DNA from: Candidatus Avelusimicrobium stercoris
GTDB lineage: Bacteria > Elusimicrobiota > Elusimicrobia > Elusimicrobiales > Elusimicrobiaceae
DNA length: 64,000 nucleotides
Assembly: GCA_002432025.1 (NCBI GenBank)
Contig: DJFE01000031.1
Location: 1-64,000 of the forward strand
Reading direction: 5' to 3'
In this document: positions 49,959 to 58,056 of the stretch, piece by piece
How the letters are laid out: the number at the start of each line of letters is the position of its first letter
How positions within the stretch are numbered: the first letter of the stretch is position 1
The notes under the pieces: model-generated
The model's database searches: none
What the model was told of the DNA's origin: nothing
What the model saw: the letters and a program-made list of their open reading frames with translations, nothing else
Made by a program: the position numbers and the translations under genes

Positions 49959-51530
49959 TCAATTACGGCCCGTTTCTTTTAACAATTCCCGGTACATTGC
50001 CAGTTGGGCGCCATAGGCTTCGGCCGCCTGTTTTGGCGTGTATTCACTGCGGTACGTCCAGTTTTGCTCGCCCACCGTTCCAGGCGTATTCACGCGGTCC
50101 GTGGTGCCAATAATATCCTGCCACGAAAAAAGCGTAATGGCGGAATTGGAACCCAACACACGGCGCAAAATAGCGCGCTGGGTATCCAAATTAAAGGGCA
50201 CATTTCCGTCTGTTTTTTGGGCGGAAATCATTTCCCAAATGTTCGCGCGTTCGTGCTGGTCCATCGTCTCCCACCAGCCGCGTACCGTTTCGGTATCGTG
50301 CGTAGAAGTAGTGGCTAAGGACACCACGGGATAATTGCGCGGTTCGCGGTAATAGCCGTTGTCCTCGCGTTCCCAGCGCAACACCTTGTAGCCTGGGATA
50401 CGCAAATCCACCAACATCCGGCGGACATAATTCGGGATAACGCCTAAATCTTCGCCCACGGGCAATTTGCCTTTGGCCTCATCCAATACCATACGCAAGA
50501 AATTATACCCGCGGTCAATTTGGTTCTGCTCGCCCTCAATGTCAAAGGCGCCCTGTTCATCGCCCGGCGCAAAAACATAGGTGCGGAAGAACCCCACCAA
50601 GTGGTCTAATCGGAAGATATCATATAATTCCGTTACGCGGCGGATTTTGCGCCGCCACAGGCTTAAATTATGGCTGTGCTGGTACACCCAGTCATAGGCC
50701 GGGAGTCCCCAGCGCTGCCCACCCTTGGAAAATTGGTCCGCCGGAGCGCCGATTTCGTACCCCAAGCGGTAGTTTTCCCGCTCGGACCACACTTCGGCAC
50801 TGTCCAAATTCGTGCCAAAGGGAATATCGCCAAAAATCAGCACGCCCTTTTCCCGTGCAACGGTTTTGGCTTTGCGCAGTTGCAAATCTAAAATCCATTG
50901 TACATAGGCAAAGAAATTAACGTACTCGCGGTATTGCGCTTCAAACGCGTTTACGGCACTTGGTTCAAAATTTTTAAGGCCTTCGGGCCAAGCGGTCCAC
51001 GTCTGCCATTTGTAAAATTCCTTTACCGCACGGAACAGTGCATAACCGCGCAACCAGCCGGATTCCGCCGCCTGATAGGCTTCAAACGCTTGAAAACGCG
51101 CGGAATTAACGGCGGCTTCGGCCTGCAAAAAGTGCTTATATCCCAGCCACAAGGCCTTTAATTTGGCTTGTTTCACCGCGTTAAACGGCGCGCGCTTGGC
51201 CTGGTGCCACGCGGCAATATTTGCGGACAAAGAGGCTACATAATTTTTGGCCTCTTGGCTGGCGTTAATATCCTCCACCGACGAAATATCCGCATACACC
51301 GGGTCAGTGGCAAAGGCGCTCATCGCCGAATACGGGCACGTTTCGCCGGGGGCCGTTTCCTGCAACGGCAGGATTTGTACGATTTTTGTTCCCAGCGAAG
51401 CAAAAAATTCCGTCCACTCTATTAAGGAAGCAAAATCGCCCACGCCCCAGTCGCTATCCGTCTTCATTGCGGAAAGCGGCAACAAAATACCGTTTAAGCG
51501 GCCGGAAAGCACTTGGTCTTGTATCGTCAT
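49959..51530 (-). CDS. malQ: 4-alpha-glucanotransferase (amylomaltase, GH77)
   Basis: It transfers alpha-1,4-glucan segments between maltodextrins in glycogen or maltose use. The N-terminus RLNGILLPLSAM and GVGDFASL are typical. The catalytic residues lie in FRLDHLVGFFRTY (nucleophile Asp), GEDLGVIP (acid/base Glu) and STHDTETVRGWW (third Asp). The length of 523 residues is normal. ATG 51530 overlaps the ridA stop; an earlier in-frame ATG at 51554 would add eight unrelated residues. It is co-transcribed with ridA. Confidence 0.94.
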   Translation of the reverse strand: MTIQDQVLSGRLNGILLPLSAMKTDSDWGVGDFASLIEWTEFFASLGTKIVQILPLQETAPGETCPYSAMSAFATDPVYADISSVEDINASQEAKNYVASLSANIAAWHQAKRAPFNAVKQAKLKALWLGYKHFLQAEAAVNSARFQAFEAYQAAESGWLRGYALFRAVKEFYKWQTWTAWPEGLKNFEPSAVNAFEAQYREYVNFFAYVQWILDLQLRKAKTVAREKGVLIFGDIPFGTNLDSAEVWSERENYRLGYEIGAPADQFSKGGQRWGLPAYDWVYQHSHNLSLWRRKIRRVTELYDIFRLDHLVGFFRTYVFAPGDEQGAFDIEGEQNQIDRGYNFLRMVLDEAKGKLPVGEDLGVIPNYVRRMLVDLRIPGYKVLRWEREDNGYYREPRNYPVVSLATTSTHDTETVRGWWETMDQHERANIWEMISAQKTDGNVPFNLDTQRAILRRVLGSNSAITLFSWQDIIGTTDRVNTPGTVGEQNWTYRSEYTPKQAAEAYGAQLAMYRELLKETGRN

Positions 51531-51531
51531 A

Positions 51532-51909
51532 TTATTTTTTGGCGATGGCTTCAATTTCTACCGCACTGCCTTTGGGCAAAGCCACTACCTGAATCGTGCT
51601 GCGGGCCGGCGGATTTTCTTTAAAGAAAGACGCATACGTTGCGTTCATTTCCGCAAATTTAGTTAAATCAGTCATATAAACGGTGGTTTTGACGACGTGT
51701 TTCAACGAGCAGCCGGCTTCCTTTAAAATATTTTCCAAATTATTTAAAATCAGTTCGGTTTGCACCTGCACATCGCCGCTGTAAATTTCGCCGGTAACCG
51801 GGTCCACCGGCAGTACGCCGGACGTAAAAATAAAACCGCCGTCCTCTACGGCTTGGGAATAGGGCCCAATGGCTTTGGGCGCATTATTGGAATTGATAAC
51901 TTTTTTCAT
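51532..51909 (-). CDS. ridA: RidA family reactive enamine/imine deaminase
   Basis: RidA hydrolyses reactive 2-aminoacrylate-type imines made by PLP enzymes. The 125-residue protein shows APKAIGPYSQAV, FTSGVLPVDPVTG, LENILKEAGCSL and the Arg-containing NPPARSTIQVVALP with the C-terminal EIEAIA. The start MKKVINSNN at 51909 has GAGGGG upstream; the frame stays open further 5' without support. It is followed directly by malQ. Confidence 0.94.
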   Translation of the reverse strand: MKKVINSNNAPKAIGPYSQAVEDGGFIFTSGVLPVDPVTGEIYSGDVQVQTELILNNLENILKEAGCSLKHVVKTTVYMTDLTKFAEMNATYASFFKENPPARSTIQVVALPKGSAVEIEAIAKK

Positions 51910-52103
51910 ATACCCCTCACAAATAATTTCGGGCAGAGGCCCGTCTGTTATATGGTAGCAAGAGGGGCGGGGGTTGTCAAACTTTTTAAAGTAAAAATAT
52001 GTTTGACGCAAAACTGGAAAAAGTGTTATAATAAATTATCAAAAGAAAGCCCGAAGTTGAGAAGTTAAAAATAAAAAATAAATTTCTTGCACAACGGCAA
52101 AAC

Positions 52104-52115
52104 TTTTAGTATAAT
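52104..52115 (+). promoter_or_regulatory. Promoter of the tRNA-Lys/tRNA-Glu unit
   Basis: TTTTAGTATAAT, with TATAAT at 52110-52115, 64 bases before tRNA-Lys. It matches the extended -10 pattern of this genome. Confidence 0.55.
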
Positions 52116-52178
52116 ATTTATGTTGGGTTTAACCCAAGACTTGATTAAACCCAGATAGTTTTTTTGACTGCTTTTTAT

Positions 52179-52250
52179 GCGCTCGTAGCTCAGTGGTAGA
52201 GCATCCGCCTTTTAAGCGGGGGGCCGTGAGTTCAAGTCTCACCGGGCGCA
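52179..52250 (+). tRNA. tRNA-Lys (anticodon UUU)
   Basis: Acceptor GCGCTCG pairs with CGGGCGC, discriminator A. The anticodon loop CTTTTAA reads TTT, and the T loop is TTCAAGT. CCA is not encoded. It is followed 9 bases later by tRNA-Glu on the same transcript. Confidence 0.94.
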
Positions 52251-52259
52251 CTTTCAAAT

Positions 52260-52331
52260 GCCCTCTTCGTCTATCGGTTAGGACGTCGGATTTTCAATCC
52301 GAAAAGGGGAGTTCGATTCTCCCAGAGGGCG
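52260..52331 (+). tRNA. tRNA-Glu (anticodon UUC)
   Basis: Acceptor GCCCTCT pairs perfectly with AGAGGGC, discriminator G. The anticodon stem-loop TCGGA-TTTTCAA-TCCGA reads TTC, and the T arm is GGGAG-TTCGATT-CTCCC. CCA is not encoded. Confidence 0.94.
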
Positions 52332-52364
52332 TTTTTATTTTGTCTTCGCAGTTAGGCGTTTTAC

Positions 52365-52396
52365 AAGGAAGAGGCCGAGATCCCTCTTCCTTTTTT
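52365..52396 (+). terminator. Terminator of the tRNA unit
   Basis: AAGGAAGAGG with CCTCTTCCTTTTTT is a 10-bp stem with a T run, 34 bases after tRNA-Glu. Confidence 0.82.
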
Positions 52397-52450
52397 ATTG
52401 TCTTTTTCCCCTTTTTACGACGGGAAAAGCCCACACACAAACAGAAAAGT

Positions 52451-52456
52451 TATAAT
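52451..52456 (+). promoter_or_regulatory. -10 box, probably leaderless start
   Basis: TATAAT ends 6 bases before the ATG at 52463, with no room for a ribosome-binding site. Confidence 0.6.
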
Positions 52457-52462
52457 ATAGGT

Positions 52463-53497
52463 ATGAAGCGGCTATTTTCCCTTTTACTGGCGTGCCTGCT
52501 GGCGGCGTGCAGTTCAATGATTCCGTATAAGGACCAAAACCTGGACTATTTAAACGGCATTGAGCAAAACCCCGACGCTTACCGCGGGCAAGTGGTTTCC
52601 TTCGGCGGCGAGGTACAAGGCGCGACCGAGGACACCTTGCGCCTGCGCCTCGTGTTAAAAATAGACGCGCCGCTCTATTATTACGCCACGGGGAAGGGCG
52701 ATTCGCTTTCCTATGAACTGCTTTTAGTCAGTTTTAATAAAAAGGGTATGCCGCAAATGACGGGCCTGCAAAAAGGGCACCATATTAAGGTGTTGGCACG
52801 CGTAAGCAGTTACGAAAAGCGCAAAAATTTTACAGGCAAGGATATTGCGGTATTGCATTTACTGGCGTTTGCCATCACAGACCGCACCACAAACAAGGAT
52901 TTCTTCCGCCCGGAATCCCCGGACAAACAACTGTATGAATCTTGGAAAAAGGGCCGCCTGTTTTTTGAGGACTCTGCCCAAGATATTATTAAAAAGTATC
53001 CCGCGCCTGCGCCTGTAAAATTGGCCCCGGTTGTGCCGGCCCCGGTGGGAATAAAAGAGGAACCCCAAGAGGAAAAACAACCCGAAAAGGCGCTTGTTTT
53101 TGACCCTGAGGATCCGCCCTTTATTCTGCCGCCGGACCCCAAGCCGGAGGAAACAGAGCAAGAGGAAACTCCGCAAGGCTCCGCCGAAAATAGTGAACAA
53201 ACACCCGTGGAAACGGCTGAACCACAGCAAGAAAATGCGTCCCAAACGCCCGTCTTGGAGTCTGAAAACAACGCGCAAACAGAAGAAATTCCCGCCGCCC
53301 AACTGGATGAAAATTCCGCCACTTTGCCAGAAAACACTCTTTTGACCGAACAAAAAGAGGCGGAAAATGAAAAAATTTCCGAATCCGTTTCCGCGCTGAT
53401 TTCTGCCACTCCTTCCGACGATAAAAACTCCGAAAACGGCACCATCACCGACGAGAAAACCATTTCCCCCGACGGAGAAAACGCTCCTTTAAATTAA
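52463..53497 (+). CDS. Lipoprotein with acidic repetitive C-terminus
   Basis: The lipoprotein signal MKRLFSLLLACLLAACSS places the lipidated Cys at 16. A globular part (20-180) is beta-rich (GQVVSFGGEVQGATEDTLRL, GHHIKVLARVSSYE) and could be an OB-like fold related to Slp-type outer-membrane lipoproteins; this is tentative. The last 160 residues are Pro/Glu/Gln-rich low complexity (PEETEQEETPQGSAENSEQ). The frame is open upstream through the tRNA genes, but the true start is the ATG after TATAAT. Confidence 0.75.
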   Translation: MKRLFSLLLACLLAACSSMIPYKDQNLDYLNGIEQNPDAYRGQVVSFGGEVQGATEDTLRLRLVLKIDAPLYYYATGKGDSLSYELLLVSFNKKGMPQMTGLQKGHHIKVLARVSSYEKRKNFTGKDIAVLHLLAFAITDRTTNKDFFRPESPDKQLYESWKKGRLFFEDSAQDIIKKYPAPAPVKLAPVVPAPVGIKEEPQEEKQPEKALVFDPEDPPFILPPDPKPEETEQEETPQGSAENSEQTPVETAEPQQENASQTPVLESENNAQTEEIPAAQLDENSATLPENTLLTEQKEAENEKISESVSALISATPSDDKNSENGTITDEKTISPDGENAPLN

Positions 53498-53540
53498 CTC
53501 CCCCAAAATAACAAAAAAATTTGCTTGCAAAATTCTAAAA

Positions 53541-53552
53541 ATTTGTTACAAT
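53541..53552 (+). promoter_or_regulatory. Promoter of the exported unknown protein
   Basis: ATTTGTTACAAT, with TACAAT at 53547-53552. TTGCAA lies 16 bases before it as a possible -35. GGAAAGGAG follows as the ribosome-binding site. Confidence 0.55.
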
Positions 53553-53579
53553 GGGGGAAAGAAGGAAAGGAGCGAGTGT

Positions 53580-54389
53580 ATGAAAAAACTGCTAGTTATC
53601 CTCATCACGTTGGTATTAAGTAACACCGCCGTCTTCTCCCAAAACGCCTACAAGGTACTGCGTTCTGCACCTACCCGTGTGGGCAAAATAGAAACCCTCG
53701 CCGTTCCGCGCTTTACCCGCCACATTACCGCGCCAGCCAACCAAGCCAAGTTGGCCACAAAAGTAGCCCAATTGTATTCCGCCAATCCGACAAAGGGCTA
53801 TTTCCGCAGCACTACTTTTAGCAACAAACATTGGCCCAATACTACCGTTAAACAGTTTGTCATTTCTACGGCCTTTAAAGCGCCAATTCTGCGCGAGCCC
53901 AGCACCTTGTGGGGCAGTTACCGCTATTTAAAGGAATTGGTGCGCCTGTCGCAGGAACCGGGCGCCGTAGCCAAAGGGTACGAACGGAAATGGCGCAAAA
54001 TCCGCGATGTAGCCACCTACCGCGGCGTACACCACATTGTAAACAAAAGCACGCTTAAAGAAATTTACACGCGCAAAAAAATTAAATCCCAAAACAACCA
54101 TAAACCTTACCCGGTTAAATTGGGCGAAATGCAAAACGATGCACCCGGCATTATCCACCCGTTCCACGGGAACCCGGAATATGCGCCTATGTTCCACAAC
54201 ATCAACCACCAGTTGGCTTTGTACGATGAGGGCGGTGTGAGAGCGATTATTTTGGATTACTTTAACAATATGCAGGAACTGCATAAACTCTACCCCAATG
54301 AAGCCCCCGTTATTTATCAGGAAATGGTGGATAACACGTTAAAAGAAGCCGAATTGTGGGCGGCCACCTACCGCTTACGCTGGAAATAA
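53580..54389 (+). CDS. Exported protein of unknown function
   Basis: A signal peptide (1-20, VFS-QN) precedes 249 residues that I do not assign. The C-terminal half has a His/Asn-rich pattern: YRGVHHIVNKSTLKEIY, then FHGNPEYAPMFHN and a helical end. The spacing of HH, N and H recalls HNH-type nuclease folds, but the core motif is not convincing. The N-terminal region (SAPTRVGKIETLAVP) resembles other exported proteins of this genome in composition. It is monocistronic with a strong terminator. Confidence 0.68.
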   Translation: MKKLLVILITLVLSNTAVFSQNAYKVLRSAPTRVGKIETLAVPRFTRHITAPANQAKLATKVAQLYSANPTKGYFRSTTFSNKHWPNTTVKQFVISTAFKAPILREPSTLWGSYRYLKELVRLSQEPGAVAKGYERKWRKIRDVATYRGVHHIVNKSTLKEIYTRKKIKSQNNHKPYPVKLGEMQNDAPGIIHPFHGNPEYAPMFHNINHQLALYDEGGVRAIILDYFNNMQELHKLYPNEAPVIYQEMVDNTLKEAELWAATYRLRWK

Positions 54390-54408
54390 AACGTATTTGA
54401 AGAAATTG

Positions 54409-54437
54409 AACCCCCGCGAATTATGCGGGGGTTTTTT
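54409..54437 (+). terminator. Terminator
   Basis: AACCCCCGC with GCGGGGGTTTTTT, directly after the exported protein gene. Confidence 0.86.
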
Positions 54438-54475
54438 ATGGTAAAAACTGCCTATACTGTTTTTATAAAACAAAA

Positions 54476-54547
54476 GTCATACTGGAAAGTTTCTGTCCAG
54501 TATCTGTTGTTTTCCACTTTTTGAGTAACAATATTTCCCGACTGACA
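54476..54547. repeat. Palindromic repeat element, right part decayed
   Basis: GTCATACTGGA with TCCAGTATCTGTTGTTTTCC is nearly identical to the left halves at 509 and 57451. The right half (TTCCCGACTGACAAC) is degenerate. Confidence 0.6.
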
Positions 54548-54564
54548 ACTTTTTCTTTTAAGAA

Positions 54565-54595
54565 ATACCCCGGCTCAAAAAGCGGGCCGGGGTAT
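54565..54595 (-). terminator. Terminator of the pilin gene at 54607
   Basis: ATACCCCGG with CCGGGGTAT, followed on the minus strand by TTCTT. It lies 12 bases after the pilin stop. Confidence 0.72.
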
Positions 54596-54606
54596 GCTAA
54601 AAACTT

Positions 54607-55164
54607 TTAATGGACAGAGGTTTCAAAGCCCGTGGCGGGAGGCGGACAGGTAGCCTCGCCATTGTTACAGCAAGTGGCCACCGGGTCGCTGATTCCGCAA
54701 TAGTCTGCGCATAATTCTTGCCCGCGTTCGTTATCGCCGTAGCATTGGGTATAATCGCTCGCGTAAAAGCGGGTTAAATGGTAATGGTAGCGCAGGTTCT
54801 CGCTGTTGGCGTCTCCGTCTGCGGTGCGGGTGGCGGTAGCGAAACCGTCGCCGTAGGTTACCACGTCTGAAAGGGCTACCGTAAAACCGTTTCCTTGCGG
54901 CCCTTTGGTATAAAAGGTATTCCCGTCGCCCGCGTTCGGCCCCGTAGCGGCGTTGACGTCCAATCCCTTAGCGCGCGAGGTATAGCGGCTAATTTGCATA
55001 TATTTGCGCATTTGCGCCTGGGAAATAGAGTCCAACAGCGTTACGGCCTCCATCATACGGGCGCGCTCCACAGCCTTGAAATAAAGTGGCACAGCGGCCG
55101 AAGCCAAAATGCCCATAATGAGTACAACAACTAATAATTCAATTAAGGTAAAGCCTTTTTTCAT
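54607..55164 (-). CDS. Type IV pilin
   Basis: The precursor MKKGFTLIELLVVVLIMGIL has a canonical prepilin signal (cleavage after Gly4, Glu+5), followed by ERARMMEAVTLLDSISQAQ. The 185-residue length and FYTKGPQGNGF are shared with the next pilin. The C-terminus has clustered cysteines (LCADYCGISDPVATCC), suggesting disulfides in a D-region. It has its own ribosome-binding site (AAGGAG) and terminator. It is flanked by palindromic repeats. It would be exported and assembled by the type IV pilus machinery, which is not in the window. Confidence 0.92.
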   Translation of the reverse strand: MKKGFTLIELLVVVLIMGILASAAVPLYFKAVERARMMEAVTLLDSISQAQMRKYMQISRYTSRAKGLDVNAATGPNAGDGNTFYTKGPQGNGFTVALSDVVTYGDGFATATRTADGDANSENLRYHYHLTRFYASDYTQCYGDNERGQELCADYCGISDPVATCCNNGEATCPPPATGFETSVH

Positions 55165-55351
55165 AATACTCCTTACAACATAACGGTTAAACTATATATA
55201 GTTTAGCAGTAAAAAAAGGTTTAATGCAAGTGGGGGGCGGGTTTTATGAAAGAAAGGCAATAACGCCAGATTTCCGACTACGACACTCGGGAATGACAAT
55301 TTGGAATAACGAAACTTACCCGAACACACCGGAAATATTCTGGAATGTCAA

Positions 55352-55636
55352 TTAAAAACAAATTTCTTCATACAAATCACGCCAAGAGGGATTAAATTCA
55401 TTAATCAAACGTTCTTTCCAATCTCTGTTCCATTTTTTCAAAGTTTTTTCGCGTTCTATGGCAGTGGCAATATCGTTAAAACTTTCATAATAAACAAGTT
55501 TATTCAAATGATATCGTTCCGTAAAACCTGCAATGGCTTTCGTTCTGTGTTCATACACGCGGCGAATAAGATTATTAGTAACCCCAATGTAAAGGACGGT
55601 ATTTGTAGCATTGGTAAGAATATAAGTAAAAGCCAT
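55352..55636 (-). CDS. GIY-YIG nuclease-superfamily protein
   Basis: The 94-residue protein has TYILTNATNTVLYIGVTNNL (the GIY-YIG strand, here TYI and YIG), the conserved Arg in RRVYEH, and Glu in IEREKTLKKWNRDWK. This is the UPF0213/YhbQ-like single-domain type, whose function is unclear. It lies inside a repeat-rich region between two pilin genes, and the frame continues upstream only through translated repeats. A link between this nuclease and the repeats is possible but unproven. Confidence 0.88.
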   Translation of the reverse strand: MAFTYILTNATNTVLYIGVTNNLIRRVYEHRTKAIAGFTERYHLNKLVYYESFNDIATAIEREKTLKKWNRDWKERLINEFNPSWRDLYEEICF

Positions 55637-55724
55637 AAGCGTATTATAACAAATAAGGTGAGATTTATTTAATAACGACGGATTCCCGACTACGACACTC
55701 GGGAATGACGGCTCCGCTTGTGTT

Positions 55725-55817
55725 GTCATCCCCGAGGGTTTCTGTCGGGGATCTGTTGTTTCGTAAGAGAAACACAACAGCAACGACAGATTCCCGACTA
55801 CGGCATTCGGGAATGAC
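55725..55817. repeat. Bipartite palindromic repeat element
   Basis: GTCATCCCCGA...TCGGGGATCTGTTGTT, then TCGTAAGAGAAACACAACAG as an inner stem, then CGACAGATTCCCGA...TCGGGAATGAC. It has the same architecture as the copy at 57597-57686. Confidence 0.8.
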
Positions 55818-55939
55818 AAATTGGATGCGCAAGGACCGCACGGGTACCACTCGGGAATGACGACAGGACAAAGCAAAGCGCGTCGCACGGTCCCTAGCGG
55901 GCCGCCACACGCGGAAATGACGACTATTCCCCTTTGGCT

Positions 55940-56041
55940 GTCATCCCGGGCGTGGACCCGGGATCCAGTCTGTTTATTAGAAAAAACCTTATTCTATTTC
56001 TGGATTCTAGGTTCCCGCTTGTATGCGGGCCCTGGAATGAC
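55940..56041. repeat. Second-subfamily palindromic element
   Basis: GTCATCCCGGGCGTGGACCCGGGATCCAG opens the element and CTGGATTCTAGG...CCTGGAATGAC closes it. Compared with 57868-57970, both strands of each stem change together, so pairing is kept. Confidence 0.8.
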
Positions 56042-56071
56042 AATACAATAAACTTATGTATTTTCCCACAC

Positions 56072-56098
56072 AAAAAACCCCGCACGGGGCGGGGTTTT
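56072..56098 (-). terminator. Terminator of the pilin gene at 56128
   Basis: AACCCCGC with GCGGGGTT, followed on the minus strand by TTTTTTG, about 30 bases after the stop. Confidence 0.8.
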
Positions 56099-56127
56099 GG
56101 TATTCACCAAATAAAACTTCTTTGCTA

Positions 56128-56655
56128 CTAGTCGTTGTTGACCGGAGCGGCGCAAGCAGTGGTGGCACCCGTGCTGCAGCAAGAATCCACAGGGGAGTCA
56201 ATACCGCAGAAGTCAGCGCACAACGCTTTACCGTTGTTATCCGTACCGTTGCAGGTGGTGTCGCGGTTCGCATAGTAGCGGGTCAAGTTGTAGCTATACT
56301 GCAAGGTGCTTCCAGATTCCGGCACGCGGGTAGCGGTAGCAATACCACCAGTATAAGAGGTACCAGCCAAGGAGATGGCAAAGCCGTTTTTGCCCTGACC
56401 TTTCGTATAGAAAGTGGAACCAGAGGCACCTTTCGGGGCAACGTCCAAGCCAGAGAAGGCGGTCGTGTACTTGTTCACTTGCATATATTTGCGCTGTTGC
56501 GCATCAGCAATGTTCGCGAGCAAGGTTACGGCTTCCGTCATACGGGAGCGTTCAACCGCTTTAAAATACTGCGGCATAGCCATAGCAGCCAAAATGCCGA
56601 GGATCAATACGACCACCAGCAATTCAATCAGGGTAAAACCCTTCTTATTATTCAT
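56128..56655 (-). CDS. Type IV pilin
   Basis: The precursor MNNKKGFTLIELLVVVLILG has cleavage expected after Gly6. ERSRMTEAVTLLANIADAQQ follows. The globular part shares FYTKGQGKNGF and the cysteine-rich end (LCADFCGIDSPVDSCC) with the pilin at 54607, so the two are recent paralogues. The length is 175 residues. GGAGG precedes the ATG. A good terminator and an isolated position suggest separate, probably strong expression; it may be the major pilin. This is inference. Confidence 0.93.
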   Translation of the reverse strand: MNNKKGFTLIELLVVVLILGILAAMAMPQYFKAVERSRMTEAVTLLANIADAQQRKYMQVNKYTTAFSGLDVAPKGASGSTFYTKGQGKNGFAISLAGTSYTGGIATATRVPESGSTLQYSYNLTRYYANRDTTCNGTDNNGKALCADFCGIDSPVDSCCSTGATTACAAPVNND

Positions 56656-56772
56656 AAAACCTCCTACAGTTTTATATATAAGTTTAGTTTTATAGCCCCC
56701 TAGGGGCTACATTTTCATTTTAATAAGGATTAAAAGCGTTGTCAAGCCCTAAATTTGAAAATAGGACCTAAA

Positions 56773-57324
56773 TTATTTTTGCACTTTTTCCTCTTCGGAC
56801 GTTTCTTGCGGGACGCGGAGTTTTTCCAGTTCCGCCGTCAGTTTATTGCATAAATATTTGGCAATTTTCCCCTCCGCCTTGCAAGCAAAATCTCCCTCGG
56901 CAAGCGACATTTCCAACGTGTAACCAAACAGCCCGCCCTTGCGCACGGCCGTAACGGTGCCTTCGGTTTTCTCTTTATTTAATTGCAAATCAAGCGCAAA
57001 ACCGTCCTTGCCTAAGGCGGCATCTTTGGCAGTAAACGCAAAAAAGCGCGCTTGCCCGACCTCGGGCGCCGCCCCTAAAAAGCCTTGTTTCTTGGGGATG
57101 TTCGGCAAGAATTTATCCAGCGAGGACCAATCGTATGTGTAGGATTTATTTTTAATAAAATATTGGTTTTCCGAGGCGGATACATTTAAAAGGATACTGA
57201 CGGCCGCCGCGGCCTTGCTGCCTTCCACGGTGCGCTCGTAAAACGGAAAGAGCCCCGCCAGAATTAGCAGGCCCACAAGTAAAATAAGGCTAAAACTTTT
57301 TAATTCAAATTTTTTCTTTTTCAT
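56773..57324 (-). CDS. Pilin-like protein without a prepilin cleavage motif
   Basis: The 183-residue protein has a basic start (MKKKKFELKSF), a hydrophobic helix and then YERTVEGSKAAAAVSILLNV, which aligns with the YERxVExxxxAEAVxLL stretch of the neighbouring pilins. NKSYTYDWSSLDKFLPN is also pilin-like. The GFTLIE cleavage site is missing, so prepilin peptidase should not process it. It could be a membrane-anchored minor-pilin relative or a decaying pilin. The start MKKKK at 57324 is used because the upstream frame consists of translated repeats. Confidence 0.78.
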   Translation of the reverse strand: MKKKKFELKSFSLILLVGLLILAGLFPFYERTVEGSKAAAAVSILLNVSASENQYFIKNKSYTYDWSSLDKFLPNIPKKQGFLGAAPEVGQARFFAFTAKDAALGKDGFALDLQLNKEKTEGTVTAVRKGGLFGYTLEMSLAEGDFACKAEGKIAKYLCNKLTAELEKLRVPQETSEEEKVQK

Positions 57325-57450
57325 AGGATTTTCCCCCTTTTTTGATAATAACAGCCACGGCAACGACGGATTCCCGAACGCTCCGCGCCGGACCCTAGCG
57401 GGCCGCCTCACACTCGGAAATGACACGGATGATACTGCTTTTATTAAAAA

Positions 57451-57531
57451 GTCATACTGGAAGGTTTCTGTCCAGTATCTATTCCTTGTTTTAACAACAA
57501 CAGATCCTGGACTACGACTTTCCAGGATGAC
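57451..57531. repeat. Bipartite palindromic repeat element
   Basis: GTCATACTGGA...TCCAGTATCT is the left stem and AGATCCTGGA...TCCAGGATGAC the right stem. ACAACAACAG lies in between. Confidence 0.75.
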
Positions 57532-57596
57532 GGCTATTTGCCCTTTTGGTGTTTATTTCCAAAGGTTTCTGCCGGACACCTGATGTTGTTGCTGTT

Positions 57597-57686
57597 GTCA
57601 TCCCCGAGGAATTTAGTCGGGGATCTGTTGTTTTGTAAGAGAACAACAGCCACGACAGATTCCCGACTACGGCACTCGGGAATGAC
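57597..57686. repeat. Bipartite palindromic repeat element
   Basis: GTCATCCCCGA...TCGGGGATCTGTTGTT, loop TTGTAAGAG, AACAACAG, then GACAGATTCCCGA...TCGGGAATGAC. This is the clearest copy with three stems. Confidence 0.82.
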
Positions 57687-57867
57687 GACCTTGGGAGCCC
57701 GAGCGCTCCGCGCCGGCTGGCTTTCCAGGATGACGGCAACGACCCAAGATGTAGATTCTGAAAACCCTGCGGGCCGCCAGTTCAGAATGACCCCTATCTT
57801 TATAACAGCCTTTTTCCTGGTCTCTGCGGACCGCCAACCCAGAAATAACAACAAGTCCACTCTGATT

Positions 57868-57970
57868 GTCATCCCAGGCGTGGACCTGGGATCCAGTCTG
57901 TTTATAAAGACATTTTCCTTTTTTATTTCTGGATTCCGGGTTCACGCTCGTATGCGCGCCCCGGAATGAC
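57868..57970. repeat. Second-subfamily palindromic element
   Basis: GTCATCCCAGGCGTGGACCTGGGATCCAG...CTGGATTCCGGG...CCCGGAATGAC. The stem changes relative to 55940-56041 are compensatory (G-C to A-T in the first stem, A-T to G-C in the second). Confidence 0.8.
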
Positions 57971-58056
57971 AAAAACAACAGTTTCTAAAACGCGCCACGC
58001 CGTGCCAGCCCTTTACATCATACAGGCGGCCCTATAAAAGCAAGCCGCCCGTTTGG

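Larger units (their letters stand above)
55637..56127. repeat. Repeat-rich region without genes
   Basis: The region contains one full element of each palindromic subfamily (55725-55817 and 55940-56041), degenerate copies at about 55674-55711 and 55835-55922, and a pilin terminator at 56072-56098. No gene is seen. Confidence 0.75.
57325..58056. repeat. Repeat-rich region without genes
   Basis: It contains palindromic elements at 57451-57531, 57597-57686 and 57868-57970, and degenerate halves at 57358-57424 and 57693-57800. The reading frames here are translated repeats. A GC-rich stretch near 58020 precedes the next pilin gene's end. Confidence 0.75.
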
